Below are positions 23,201-30,845 of a stretch of 32,044 nt of DNA, one piece after another. The position numbers were made by a program, and so were the translations under genes. How positions within the stretch are numbered: the stretch's first letter is position 1; each line of letters starts with the position of its first letter. Source of the DNA: Treponema sp. (GTDB lineage: Bacteria; Spirochaetota; Spirochaetia; Treponematales; Breznakiellaceae); NCBI GenBank assembly GCA_031278095.1, contig JAITLC010000074.1, forward strand, positions 1-32,044, in the 5' to 3' direction. The notes beneath the pieces are model-generated. The model ran no database searches. It had not been told where the DNA came from and saw nothing but the letters and a program-made list of their open reading frames with translations.

Positions 23201-24938
23201 GGTAACAAGTGAATACCTGGCCAATGCGATTGAACTGCAGATCAAGATAGCCCAGGGGGCCAAACCCGGCGAAGGAGGCCAGCTTCCCGGTCACAAGGTG
23301 GATGTAAACATCGCCAAAACCCGTTTTTCGACCCCCGGAGTTACGCTGATAAGTCCTCCGCCCCACCATGACATCTACTCCATTGAGGATCTTGCCGAAC
23401 TTATTTTTGACCTGAAAAACGCCAACCCCGAGGCCCGGATCAGTGTAAAGCTGGTTTCCGAGACCGGGGTAGGGACTGTTGCGGCAGGCGTTGTCAAGGC
23501 ACATGCGGATAATATCCTTATTTCAGGCTATGACGGCGGTACCGGAGCAAGCCCTCAGTCTTCGATACGTCATGCAGGACTTCCCTGGGAACTAGGGCTT
23601 TCCGAGACCCACCAGGTGCTGGTGCGGAACGGACTCCGGGGCCGGGTGAGGCTCCAGACCGACGGGCAGATAAAAACCGGCCGGGACATTGTGATAGCCG
23701 GTATGCTGGGAGCCGAGGAATTCGGTTTCGGTACTTCGGTCCTTATCGTTATGGGCTGTGTGATGATGCGCAAGTGCCATGAGAATACCTGCCCCATGGG
23801 AGTAGCCACCCAGGATCCGGAACTCCGCAAGCGTTTTGCGGGAAAGCCCGAGCATCTTATCAATTTTTTCCGTTTCCTTGCCGAGGAAGCGAGGGAGATC
23901 TTGGCGGGCCTGGGCTTCCGGCATTTTGACGAACTCATCGGCCGGGCGGATCTTCTCTGCCAGCGTACAGACAAACGGCATAAGGGGGTGGATCTTTCCC
24001 GGCTCCTCTACCGGGAGGAAGGCCCTGCGGATATTCCCGGAGGCGGGGAAACCCACTGTGTTCAGGATCAGATCCACAAGATTCACGATGTGCTGGATAT
24101 TAAACTCATCGAAGAGTGTAAAGAGGCCCTGGAAAACAGGAATCCGGTTGTAGTAAGAAGCCGGGTGAAGAATACCGACCGTGCGGTTGGGGCCATGCTT
24201 TCCTTCAGGGTAAGCCGGCGTTACGGTGGTCAGGGGCTTCCCGAAAACTTTATTACCGTTGACTTTAGCGGCTCCGCAGGCCAGAGTTTCGGCGCCTTCC
24301 TTGCCCGGGGAATTACCTTCCGTCTGGCAGGGGATACCAACGATTATCTGGGCAAAGGCCTCTCCGGAGGCCGGATCGTGGTGGCTCCTCCGCCGGGTTC
24401 CCGCTTTAAGAGCCATGAGAACATCATTGTCGGGAATACGGTGCTCTACGGTGCTACCAGCGGGGAACTGTATGCAGCCGGTGTGGCCGGCGAGCGTTTC
24501 TGCGTGCGCAATTCCGGGGCCGAAGCGGTGGTGGAGGGAACCGGGGATCACTGCGCCGAATACATGACAGGCGGAAAGCTTGTCGTGCTGGGCACGGTAG
24601 GACGGAATTTTGCCGCAGGCATGAGTGGCGGTATCGCCTATGTGCTCAATATCAACAGTAATTTTGAATTCTTCCTCAATAAGGGCATGGTGGAACTTTC
24701 CGGTCTGGATAATGAAGAGGATGTTAACTATGTCCGTTCCGCCATCCGCAGGCATGTCTACTGGACGGCTTCGGAATATGCCGGAAACATTCTCGACAAA
24801 TGGGAAGAGTACAAACCCAAATTCATCAAGGTACTTCCCCTGGAATACAAACGGGCTCTGGAGGAGATGAAGATTGCGGAATTGGACAAGCAGCTCTGGG
24901 ATGTACGTAAGCGTGAAGAGCTGGAAGCCAAATATTAG
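20223..24938 (+). CDS. gltB: Glutamate synthase large (alpha) subunit
   Basis: The enzyme makes two glutamates from glutamine and 2-oxoglutarate. The 1571 residues contain, in order, the class-II glutamine amidotransferase domain (about 19-430), the central domain, the FMN-binding synthase domain (about 900-1290) and the GXGXG domain at the C-terminus. The nucleophile is Cys19 in [13 protein letters not shown], so an 18-residue propeptide should be removed. The cysteines of [15 protein letters not shown] bind the 3Fe-4S cluster. [20 protein letters not shown] and [10 protein letters not shown] are strong family marks. It is slightly longer than usual because of a variable stretch around 615-650. 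AAGGAG precedes the ATG. The small subunit gene follows after a 50-base gap that contains a palindrome. Confidence 0.97.
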   Translation: [1571 protein letters not shown]

Positions 24939-24939
24939 T

Positions 24940-24967
24940 TTGTCCGGAAAATCAGTTTTCTGAACAA
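24940..24967. repeat. Divergent TGTTCCAAAA-family palindrome between gltB and gltD
   Basis: TTGTCCGGAAAA and TTTTCTGAACAA pair at 10 of 12 positions (the two exceptions can form G-U pairs in RNA) around a 4-base loop. It begins two bases after the gltB stop. In the mRNA it would be an intercistronic hairpin that may set the GltB:GltD ratio. Confidence 0.55.
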
Positions 24968-24988
24968 GTCTGTTAAATGGGGACAAGA

Positions 24989-26461
24989 ATGGGTGATCCG
25001 AAAGGTTTTTTGAAGACAAGACGCCAGGTAGCAGGCTACAGGCCCGTGGAAGAGCGGCTTAACGATTACAGCGAAGTTGAACTGATGCTGGGGGATGAAG
25101 ACCGCAGGCTCCAGGCGAGCCGCTGCATGGACTGCGGTGTACCCTTCTGCCACTGGGCCTGTCCGGTCTGTAACCTCATGCCCGAATTTCAGGACAGGAT
25201 CTACCGGGGTGATTGGGAAGGGGCCTGGGTCATTCTGCAGGATACCAATCCATTTCCCGAGTTCACCGGCCGGGTATGCCCCGCCCTCTGTGAAGCTTCC
25301 TGTGTTCTGGGCGCAAATGACGATCCGGTAACGATACGACAGAACGAACTTGCCGCCGTAGAGAAGGCATTTGCGCTGGGTATTGTAAAGCCCCGGCCTC
25401 CGAAAAAGCGGAACGGGAGGAAAGTGGCGGTGGTGGGAGCCGGCCCTGCAGGGCTCTCCGCCGCATGGTACCTCAACCGGGCAGGTTTTTCGGTTACCGT
25501 TTATGAAGGCGACCGCCGGCTCGGCGGCTACCTCCGCTACGGCATCCCCGACTTCAAACTGGACAAGAGTTTTATTGACCGGCGCATCAGGCTGATGGAA
25601 GCCGAAGGGATCGTCTTCAAGGCCCATACCCGTGTGGGAAGCGCCCGTTACAGTTTTGGGGCCAGGGGCGCGGACGGGATTACCGAAGCTGCAGGCCCGC
25701 ATTTTGTTGATCCCGGAAATCTGGAGGCAAATTTTGATCTGGTGCTCCTCGCCATAGGGGCCAGGGAGCCGCGGGATCTCAGGATACCCGGCCGGGAAAA
25801 CGCGGGGATCGTCCAGGCCCTTGATTACCTTGCCATGCAGAACAGAACCATTGCCGGGGAGGACTTCGGCCTTGAACCCATTACCGCATTCGCCAAGAGG
25901 GTGGTGGTTATCGGGGGCGGCGACACGGGCTCGGACTGTGTGGGGACCGCCAACCGGCAGGGGGCAAAGTCGGTTACACAGATCGAGGTATTGCCCAGGC
26001 CCCCGGAGCACCGCTCCCCTGAAGAACCCTGGCCCCTCTGGCCCAAGGTCATGAAAACTTCAAGTTCCCATGAAGAGGGGAGTGAGCGGCTCTGGTCGGT
26101 CAATTCAAAAGCCTTTATTGGAAAAGACGGCAGGGTGGATTCGATCCGGGCCTGTAAAGTGGATTGGGCCATGAAAGACGGCCGCTGGGTAATGAGTGAA
26201 GCGCCCGGCTCCGACTTTGAAATCGGCGCAGACCTGGTACTCCTTGCCATGGGCTTTACCCATGTGGTTCAGGAAGGCCTCGTGGCATCTCTGGGACTTG
26301 AGCTGGATGAGCGGGGAAATATCCGCACCCTGGGGAGTTTCCACACCAGCAATGCCAAAGTTTGGGCCGCAGGAGATTCCCGTAGCGGCGCAAGCCTTGT
26401 GGTACGAGCCATTGCCGACGGCCGCTCCGCCGCGGAAGCCATTATCGCGGTATTAAGGTAA
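24989..26461 (+). CDS. gltD: Glutamate synthase small (beta) subunit
   Basis: The 490-residue protein takes electrons from NADPH to the large subunit. An N-terminal domain with cysteine motifs (CMDCGVPFCHWACPVCNLMP and CPALCEASC) binds two 4Fe-4S clusters. An FAD-binding site follows (VVGAGPAGLSAAWYLNRAG), then the NADPH site (VIGGGDTGSDCVGTA), and a final FAD segment AAGDSRSGASLVVRAI. The GDPKGFLKTRRQ start matches other GltD proteins, so ATG 24989 is preferred over ATG 24977. GGGGA precedes it. It forms an operon with gltB. An internal stretch (about 210-250) is longer than in enterobacterial GltD. Confidence 0.95.
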   Translation: MGDPKGFLKTRRQVAGYRPVEERLNDYSEVELMLGDEDRRLQASRCMDCGVPFCHWACPVCNLMPEFQDRIYRGDWEGAWVILQDTNPFPEFTGRVCPALCEASCVLGANDDPVTIRQNELAAVEKAFALGIVKPRPPKKRNGRKVAVVGAGPAGLSAAWYLNRAGFSVTVYEGDRRLGGYLRYGIPDFKLDKSFIDRRIRLMEAEGIVFKAHTRVGSARYSFGARGADGITEAAGPHFVDPGNLEANFDLVLLAIGAREPRDLRIPGRENAGIVQALDYLAMQNRTIAGEDFGLEPITAFAKRVVVIGGGDTGSDCVGTANRQGAKSVTQIEVLPRPPEHRSPEEPWPLWPKVMKTSSSHEEGSERLWSVNSKAFIGKDGRVDSIRACKVDWAMKDGRWVMSEAPGSDFEIGADLVLLAMGFTHVVQEGLVASLGLELDERGNIRTLGSFHTSNAKVWAAGDSRSGASLVVRAIADGRSAAEAIIAVLR

Positions 26462-26474
26462 AGAGCCACCCTGT

Positions 26475-26508
26475 TCTGTCCGTAAGGTAACCGGCCTTTA
26501 TGGACAGA
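26475..26508. terminator. Hairpin between gltD and convergent lipoprotein gene
   Basis: TCTGTCC (26475-26481) pairs with GGACAGA (26502-26508), and pairing continues inward through TAAGG/CCTTTA with a small bulge. It lies between two convergent genes, so it can serve both. No strong T-tract is present, so efficiency is uncertain. Confidence 0.5.
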
Positions 26509-26514
26509 CACTCC

Positions 26515-27321
26515 CTAATTCCACACGAGGTTGTAGCGTACATCCACAGGATTGTTGGGGAAGTCTTCACCCACCGCAGCATTGTTCACCCCGGTGGTAA
26601 AAGCCATTCTGTTCCCGTTCCATGTACCCGGAACCGATTCACTATTCTCTGCAATAGGAATGGCGTCGGTGTCGATAAAACTGTCCGCACCCTGATCATT
26701 GAAATAAATATGGAATTTATGCGTATATATAACTCTGCTTGTGTCATCGTCGGGATCCTCGTATCTTTCTCCAACAGGCTCCCGTATCACCTTGATGCGG
26801 TTAAAAACACCACTTTGCCCCTGATCGTCACCTTGTAATAAAAGACGGGAGATTTTTCCTTTCGTATCAGTTGATCCACAGAAATAGGTGCTCTTGTACT
26901 TGTCTTCTTCGATCACTGCCTCCGGATTGAAAATCCGTTTTTCAACCTGGTACACCCCTTCCATAGTGATAACAAGGCGGTAATAGCTCAATTCGCCGTT
27001 ATCCCCGTCTACGCTGGCCGCAAAGATGAGCCCATAACCTGCCTTTTCATGGCCGCTCAGCTTGGAGGCGGCAATTTCAAAGATGTGCGTATCGCTTCCT
27101 GCCGGCCGATCCAGGAACTTCGAAGAGGTATAGCTGTTGTAACGGCGCCAGTCGTTGGTATAAAACTGATACTGACCCCCCTGATCGTCAATGGGCGCTT
27201 CATACAGGATGGTTTTTTCTTCAAGATCCGAATTTGAATTATTGGGGCAGGCGCTAAAGAGAAGCGCTCCGGATAAAATCAGCGGAAAAAACACCGTAAA
27301 AACAGAAAAAGTTTTTTTCAT
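26515..27321 (-). CDS. Predicted outer-surface or periplasmic lipoprotein
   Basis: The 268-residue protein begins with a lipoprotein signal (MKKTFSVFTVFFPLILSGAL, lipobox FSAC). The mature part contains no domain that I recognise. It is rich in Asp, Tyr and beta-prone stretches with GYGLIFAASVDGDNGELSYY and DTHIFEIAASKLSGHEKAGY, which recalls a jelly-roll sugar-binding fold, but that is speculation. ATG 27321 is used because GAGGG precedes it. An upstream ATG at 27333 overlaps that site. It is divergent from the HAD gene, with a palindromic repeat between them, and converges on gltD. Confidence 0.7.
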   Translation of the reverse strand: MKKTFSVFTVFFPLILSGALLFSACPNNSNSDLEEKTILYEAPIDDQGGQYQFYTNDWRRYNSYTSSKFLDRPAGSDTHIFEIAASKLSGHEKAGYGLIFAASVDGDNGELSYYRLVITMEGVYQVEKRIFNPEAVIEEDKYKSTYFCGSTDTKGKISRLLLQGDDQGQSGVFNRIKVIREPVGERYEDPDDDTSRVIYTHKFHIYFNDQGADSFIDTDAIPIAENSESVPGTWNGNRMAFTTGVNNAAVGEDFPNNPVDVRYNLVWN

Positions 27322-27357
27322 ATATACCCTCATGCTAAGTTTAATCCACGCTTATGG

Positions 27358-27410
27358 GAGGCTGTCCAAAATCCGGCGATCCGGCAGGATCATACTTTTG
27401 GAACAAGTTC
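27358..27410. repeat. Palindrome of the TGTTCCAAAA family between divergent genes
   Basis: Left arm GAGGCTGTCCAAAATCC lacks one T of the consensus. Right arm is CTTTTGGAACAAGTTC. An inner ATCC/GGAT pair lies between. It sits before a TATAAT at 27428-27433 that may be the -10 box of the HAD gene. Confidence 0.65.
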
Positions 27411-27487
27411 ACAATATTAAAACATTCTATAATAGATATCGTTTCAATGTCTATGTGAAAGTAAGTATTTTCAATATACTCATATCC

Positions 27488-28336
27488 ATGCAAAAACGGA
27501 AACTTGACATCTCCCGCATCCGGGCTCTGGCGCTGGATCTGGACGGTACTGCCCTGGGATCCGGAGCCGTTTTGAGCGGCCGAACAGAGAAAGCCCTGCG
27601 TTCTTGCAGGGAAAGGGGAATCAGGACGATTATCTGTACAGGCAGGGGGCTTGAGTCGGCGGAGAAATTCCGGCGGCCCATCGGGGCGGAAGGCCCCATG
27701 GTATACTTTAACGGCGCAATTGTAGCGGATATGCCCGAAAGAAAGATCCTCAGCGCCGTTCTTCTGGAAAGCGAAGCGGCGGATTTCTGTATCGGCCTTT
27801 CACGGGAAACCGGAGCCTACTTTCAGCTTTTTCTGCCTCAGGAGGACGGTAAACCCTCTGTTCTTGCCGCCGAATCCCGGCGTCCCGAGACCGGAATGTA
27901 CCTGAACCACACCGGCTTGGATACGGTGATTTGCGACCTCCGGGAGGCCGTCAATGCTCCCGGCTTTCCGGGCTGCATCAAGGGCATGTTCATTGCCGAG
28001 CCCGAGATTCAGGAGCTTCTTAAACCCCGTCTAAAGGAACGTTTTGGGAATACGGTCTACATTGTCCGTACCTTCAGGAATTTTCTTGAAATTCTCAATT
28101 CAAAGGTCTCCAAGGGCGAAGGTCTCAAAACCGCCATGAAGGCATGGGGCCTCAAGGGTGAAGAAGTCATTGCCCTGGGGGACGAGGAGAACGACCTTCC
28201 CATGTTTGCCGTCGCGGGCTTCTCCGCAGCCCCCTCCAATGCCGGTCCGGCGGTACTGGAAGGGGCGGATCTCGTCATCGGAGCCAATACGGAAGACGGA
28301 ACCGCGGAGTTCCTGGAAAAGACGTTTTTGTCTTAA
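27488..28336 (+). CDS. Second Cof-type HAD-IIB family phosphatase
   Basis: The 282-residue protein has HAD motif I in ALDLDGTAL, motif II in IICTGRGLE, the motif III lysine in SKGEGLKTAM and motif IV in LGDEENDLPMF, with a type IIB cap between. It should dephosphorylate a small phosphorylated metabolite. The frame is open to 27191, but ATG 27488 is the only start that places the nucleophile motif at the usual distance. No good ribosome site was seen. A TATAAT at 27428-27433 predicts a leader of about 50 bases. It is related in family only, not closely, to the HAD protein at 15392-16219. R1 copy B begins seven bases after its stop. Confidence 0.85.
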   Translation: MQKRKLDISRIRALALDLDGTALGSGAVLSGRTEKALRSCRERGIRTIICTGRGLESAEKFRRPIGAEGPMVYFNGAIVADMPERKILSAVLLESEAADFCIGLSRETGAYFQLFLPQEDGKPSVLAAESRRPETGMYLNHTGLDTVICDLREAVNAPGFPGCIKGMFIAEPEIQELLKPRLKERFGNTVYIVRTFRNFLEILNSKVSKGEGLKTAMKAWGLKGEEVIALGDEENDLPMFAVAGFSAAPSNAGPAVLEGADLVIGANTEDGTAEFLEKTFLS

Positions 28337-28343
28337 GGAAGCA

Positions 28344-28535
28344 CTGATTGGAAGGCGGGGTTCATGCCCCGAGGCGTGCCCCGGTTAAAATCATTACCGC
28401 TTAAAAAAGTTGTAAATCAATCTTCGAATCGGGGTATGAACCCAAGAACCTGCTCACCGGTTCGCGGGGGAGAGTATAATACATTTCCTCTCACACGAAG
28501 ATGCCTCGGGGCTCCCCGAGGTTCTTTATTTATCC
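28344..28535 (+). repeat. Dispersed element R1, copy B (uninterrupted)
   Basis: This copy aligns with 8782-9030 except for the 62-base insertion there. Arms are GGGTTCATGCCCC and GGGGTATGAACCC. Relative to copy A one C-G pair is replaced by T-A, keeping the pairing. TATAAT is conserved at 28475-28480. Confidence 0.85.
28504..28521 (+). terminator. Hairpin at the end of R1 copy B
   Basis: CCTCGGGG and CCCCGAGG form a perfect 8-bp GC-rich stem with a 2-base loop, followed on the plus strand by TTCTTTATTT. This is a good candidate terminator for the HAD gene. Confidence 0.6.
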
Positions 28536-28546
28536 GTTCTCGGCTT

Positions 28547-29428
28547 CTAAAACACTTCCCCGGCAAAAGGCATTGAGGCCATGGCGCCCTTGCGGGAAAC
28601 GGCTATGGAAGAGGCCTTACAGGCAAGGCGCAGAGATTCTGTTACATCGCAGCCCCGTTCTCTGGCTGCAAGGAAAAAGCCTGAAAAGGTATCTCCGGCG
28701 CCTGTGGTGTCCGCAACGGGAAGATCGACTATATTCCCCCTGGCCCGTACGGTTCCCAGGGCGTAGAAGGCGCCTTCCTTGCCCGCGGTAAGAATTATCT
28801 CCGTTTTTGGGAAGCGGACGGCCAGTTTTTCCAGAACCGTTTCAAAATCCTGCGAAGCAGGCAAGCCTGTCAGCCCTGCCGCTTCAATCTCGTTGACAAA
28901 GAGAATATCCGCCAATTCAAGGGGCAACTCCATGATTTGTTCATCAAACGGGGAAGGGTTGAGACACACCCTCATGCCCTTCTCCCTGGCCGTCCTCATT
29001 ACCGCAGCGGAGACGGGGATCTCGTTCTGCAGGAGAACAATGTCCCCTGCGCCGAAGGCTGAAATAATTGCCGGTACTTCCGAATCCTTAAGGGCCGCGT
29101 TTCCGCCGCCGTAGAGTACAATCGAATTCTGTCCCGTTTTATCCACCTGGATCAGAGCCTGCCCCGTGGCCCCTTCCCAATGCATGATATGATTGGTGCA
29201 CACTCCGTAGGACTGCAGCAGTTCCAGCAGAAAGTCCCCGTCGTTTCCGATCTTGCCGGCCATATACACTTCCATTCCCGCCTTGGCAAGAGCCGCCGCC
29301 TGATTGGCTCCCTTGCCCCCCGCACTCCGTTCCAATGCGCTTGAGTTGATGGTTTCTCCCGGAGAGACAATATGATCCACCGAAAAGATCAGGTCGATGT
29401 TGAGGGAGCCGAAAACAAGGAATTTCAT
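28547..29428 (-). CDS. rbsK: Ribokinase (PfkB family)
   Basis: The 293-residue protein phosphorylates D-ribose at O5. It has the PfkB signatures: SAGGKGANQAAALAKAG near the N-terminus and the DTTGAGDTFSGFF active-site stretch with the catalytic Asp. GSLNIDLIF near the start and NPSPF are typical of ribokinases rather than fructokinases. ATG 29428 is chosen because AGGAG precedes it; a GTG six bases upstream overlaps that site. It follows the LacI-type gene on the same strand with a 50-base gap holding a palindrome. Nucleoside hydrolase at 31010 would supply its ribose. Confidence 0.92.
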   Translation of the reverse strand: MKFLVFGSLNIDLIFSVDHIVSPGETINSSALERSAGGKGANQAAALAKAGMEVYMAGKIGNDGDFLLELLQSYGVCTNHIMHWEGATGQALIQVDKTGQNSIVLYGGGNAALKDSEVPAIISAFGAGDIVLLQNEIPVSAAVMRTAREKGMRVCLNPSPFDEQIMELPLELADILFVNEIEAAGLTGLPASQDFETVLEKLAVRFPKTEIILTAGKEGAFYALGTVRARGNIVDLPVADTTGAGDTFSGFFLAARERGCDVTESLRLACKASSIAVSRKGAMASMPFAGEVF

Positions 29429-29436
29429 AAACACTC

Positions 29437-29474
29437 CTGAGCTTGTTTCAAAATCTGATATTTTGGAACAGCCT
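29437..29474. repeat. TGTTCCAAAA palindrome between lacI-type gene and rbsK
   Basis: TGAGCTTGTTTCAAAATC and GATATTTTGGAACAGCC pair with few mismatches. It occupies nearly all of the lacI-rbsK gap and ends beside the rbsK Shine-Dalgarno. It could attenuate or stabilise part of the message. Confidence 0.75.
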
Positions 29475-29478
29475 TTCC

Positions 29479-30516
29479 TTATAACTGTTTTACGCTGCTG
29501 CGGATCATTAATTTTCCGGAAACAAGGATCCTTTCAGGCTGCCCTGTTATCGTGCCGTTTATTCTGCCGGAAAGCCGTTCCAGGGCCCGTTCCCCTATCT
29601 GCTGCGTAGAAACCCTGATCGATGTCAGAGGAGGTTCGGTGATGCTGCTGGAGGGAAGGTCGTCAAAACCGGTGATGCTGACATCATCAGGAATTTGGAA
29701 ACCCTTTTCCCGCAGCGCCCTCATGCAGCCGTAGGCAATAATATCGTTCATGCAGAAGAATGCACTTGGAAGATGGACGCCCCTGTTTTCATCAAGAAAA
29801 CGATCCATGTCGGCCGCTGCCTGTTCGTAGGCAGGATCAATGCTGATAATGAATTTTTCCTGCACCGGCAGGGAAAAATAATCCATGGCCTCCCGGAAAC
29901 CCTCTTCCCGCATTCTGAAATTCTGTGTCCCGTAGCTGGATTTTATAAGCCCTATGCTCCGGTGCCCCATCTGGTAGAGATACTGTATGGAGCGGAAAAC
30001 CCCGTCCGTATTATCCATGTCTATACAGTCAAAGACCGCCAGGGGGCAGTAGGTATCGATGAATACCATAGGCCGGGAAAGGACTGTAAAGAAGTTGAGT
30101 TCATGGGCGGAGAGTTCCGTACCCAAAACGATAAGCCCGCCGGCCTTGCCCTGATCCTGGGAACGGAGTTCCATATCGACTATCTCTTCCACCGGCGTCT
30201 TGTTGAAGAAGGAAACCTCCAGCTTGTAGTTATGCCTCTTGGTTCTCCGTTCGATACCTTCAAGATATTCGGTGATGAAGGCGTTATGCCTTTCGTTTAC
30301 AATATGACCGTGTTTGGCAATCTTGAGAAGCTTGATGGTGATGTTCCCCGCCTGCCGGGAGCCTGAAGAGACGGAACGGTAGCCCAGATCCCTGGCTATA
30401 TCCATGATCCGCTGCCTTACTTCTCCGGATACACCCGACTTGTTATTCAGGGCCAGGGAAACGGCCGAGGGAGAAACATCCGCCGCCTTTGCGATGTCTG
30501 TGATCCGGGTAGCCAT
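29479..30516 (-). CDS. LacI/PurR-family transcriptional regulator
   Basis: The 345-residue protein starts with the LacI helix-turn-helix (TRITDIAKAADVSPSAVSLA, then LNNKSGVS and the hinge region) and continues into a periplasmic-binding-protein-like sensor domain. The latter includes VFIDTYCPLAVFDCIDMDN, the PSAFFCMNDIIAYGCMRALR stretch and ITGFDDLPSSSITEPPLTSI. It probably binds ribose, a nucleoside or a related sugar and controls itself, rbsK and the divergent nucleoside hydrolase. ATG 30516 places the HTH at residue 3 and has AAGGAG upstream. Longer starts would add a non-homologous extension. Confidence 0.9.
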   Translation of the reverse strand: MATRITDIAKAADVSPSAVSLALNNKSGVSGEVRQRIMDIARDLGYRSVSSGSRQAGNITIKLLKIAKHGHIVNERHNAFITEYLEGIERRTKRHNYKLEVSFFNKTPVEEIVDMELRSQDQGKAGGLIVLGTELSAHELNFFTVLSRPMVFIDTYCPLAVFDCIDMDNTDGVFRSIQYLYQMGHRSIGLIKSSYGTQNFRMREEGFREAMDYFSLPVQEKFIISIDPAYEQAAADMDRFLDENRGVHLPSAFFCMNDIIAYGCMRALREKGFQIPDDVSITGFDDLPSSSITEPPLTSIRVSTQQIGERALERLSGRINGTITGQPERILVSGKLMIRSSVKQL

Positions 30517-30592
30517 GCACAAGCCGCTCCTTGCGGCGTATATACTACAGAAACGTAAGTTCGTGGCCCCAAGAAAGGGACACATATTCCAT

Positions 30593-30620
30593 TGTATAGT
30601 GCAGAGAAGGAGCTTGTCAA
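30593..30620 (-). promoter_or_regulatory. Promoter of the lacI-rbsK operon
   Basis: On the minus strand a perfect TTGACA (30615-30620) is 16 bases from TATACA (30593-30598). The leader would be about 70 bases. Confidence 0.6.
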
Positions 30621-30638
30621 TAAAAGAAGGGTCTATTC

Positions 30639-30657
30639 TAGTAAATTTTAGTTACTA
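30639..30657. promoter_or_regulatory. Possible operator 1: TAGTAA-N7-TTACTA
   Basis: An inverted repeat with 6-bp arms lies just upstream of the lacI promoter. The same half-sites recur at 30898-30926 near the divergent promoter, which suggests one shared binding protein. Confidence 0.4.
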
Positions 30658-30690
30658 TTTAAGCATTTATTTTGTTAAAATACAAATTTG

Positions 30691-30725
30691 AAGCTGTTCC
30701 AAAACTTCAGCTTTTGGAACAGCTT
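30691..30725. repeat. TGTTCCAAAA palindrome, first of three in the lacI-hydrolase gap
   Basis: AAGCTGTTCCAAAA and TTTTGGAACAGCTT are perfect 14-bp arms around CTTCAGC. Confidence 0.85.
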
Positions 30726-30740
30726 CCTTAAATTTAGAGG

Positions 30741-30765
30741 AAAAACCGGGCCTTTGCCGGTTTTT
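30741..30765. terminator. Orphan terminator-like hairpin
   Basis: AAAAACCGG and CCGGTTTTT form a perfect 9-bp stem around a 7-base loop, with a T5 run on either strand. No annotated gene ends here; it lies between divergent promoters. Confidence 0.5.
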
Positions 30766-30772
30766 CCAAGAG

Positions 30773-30805
30773 CTTGTTTCAAAACCAACCGGGTTTTGGA
30801 ACAAG
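30773..30805. repeat. TGTTCCAAAA palindrome, second of three
   Basis: CTTGTTTCAAAACC and GGTTTTGGAACAAG pair at 13 of 14 positions around a 5-base loop. It directly follows the hairpin at 30741-30765. Confidence 0.8.
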
Positions 30806-30845
30806 TTTATTTCATATAAAATTCAAAAAAAATCTCAAATTTCGC

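Noticed and set aside
22329..23504. Long open frame of 391 codons antisense to gltB
   Set aside because: It lies wholly opposite strong GltB motifs, has no recognisable domain and arises from codon bias of the real gene. The same holds for 20124-21272, 23592-25019 and 24935-26011.
28420..28450. TTCGAAT followed by paired arms in R1, recalling a tRNA T-arm
   Set aside because: No acceptor stem, D-arm, anticodon arm or CCA-compatible end could be folded around it.
29695..30366. 223-codon frame antisense to the lacI-type gene
   Set aside because: The opposite strand encodes a clear LacI-family protein, and this frame has no start signal or known domain.
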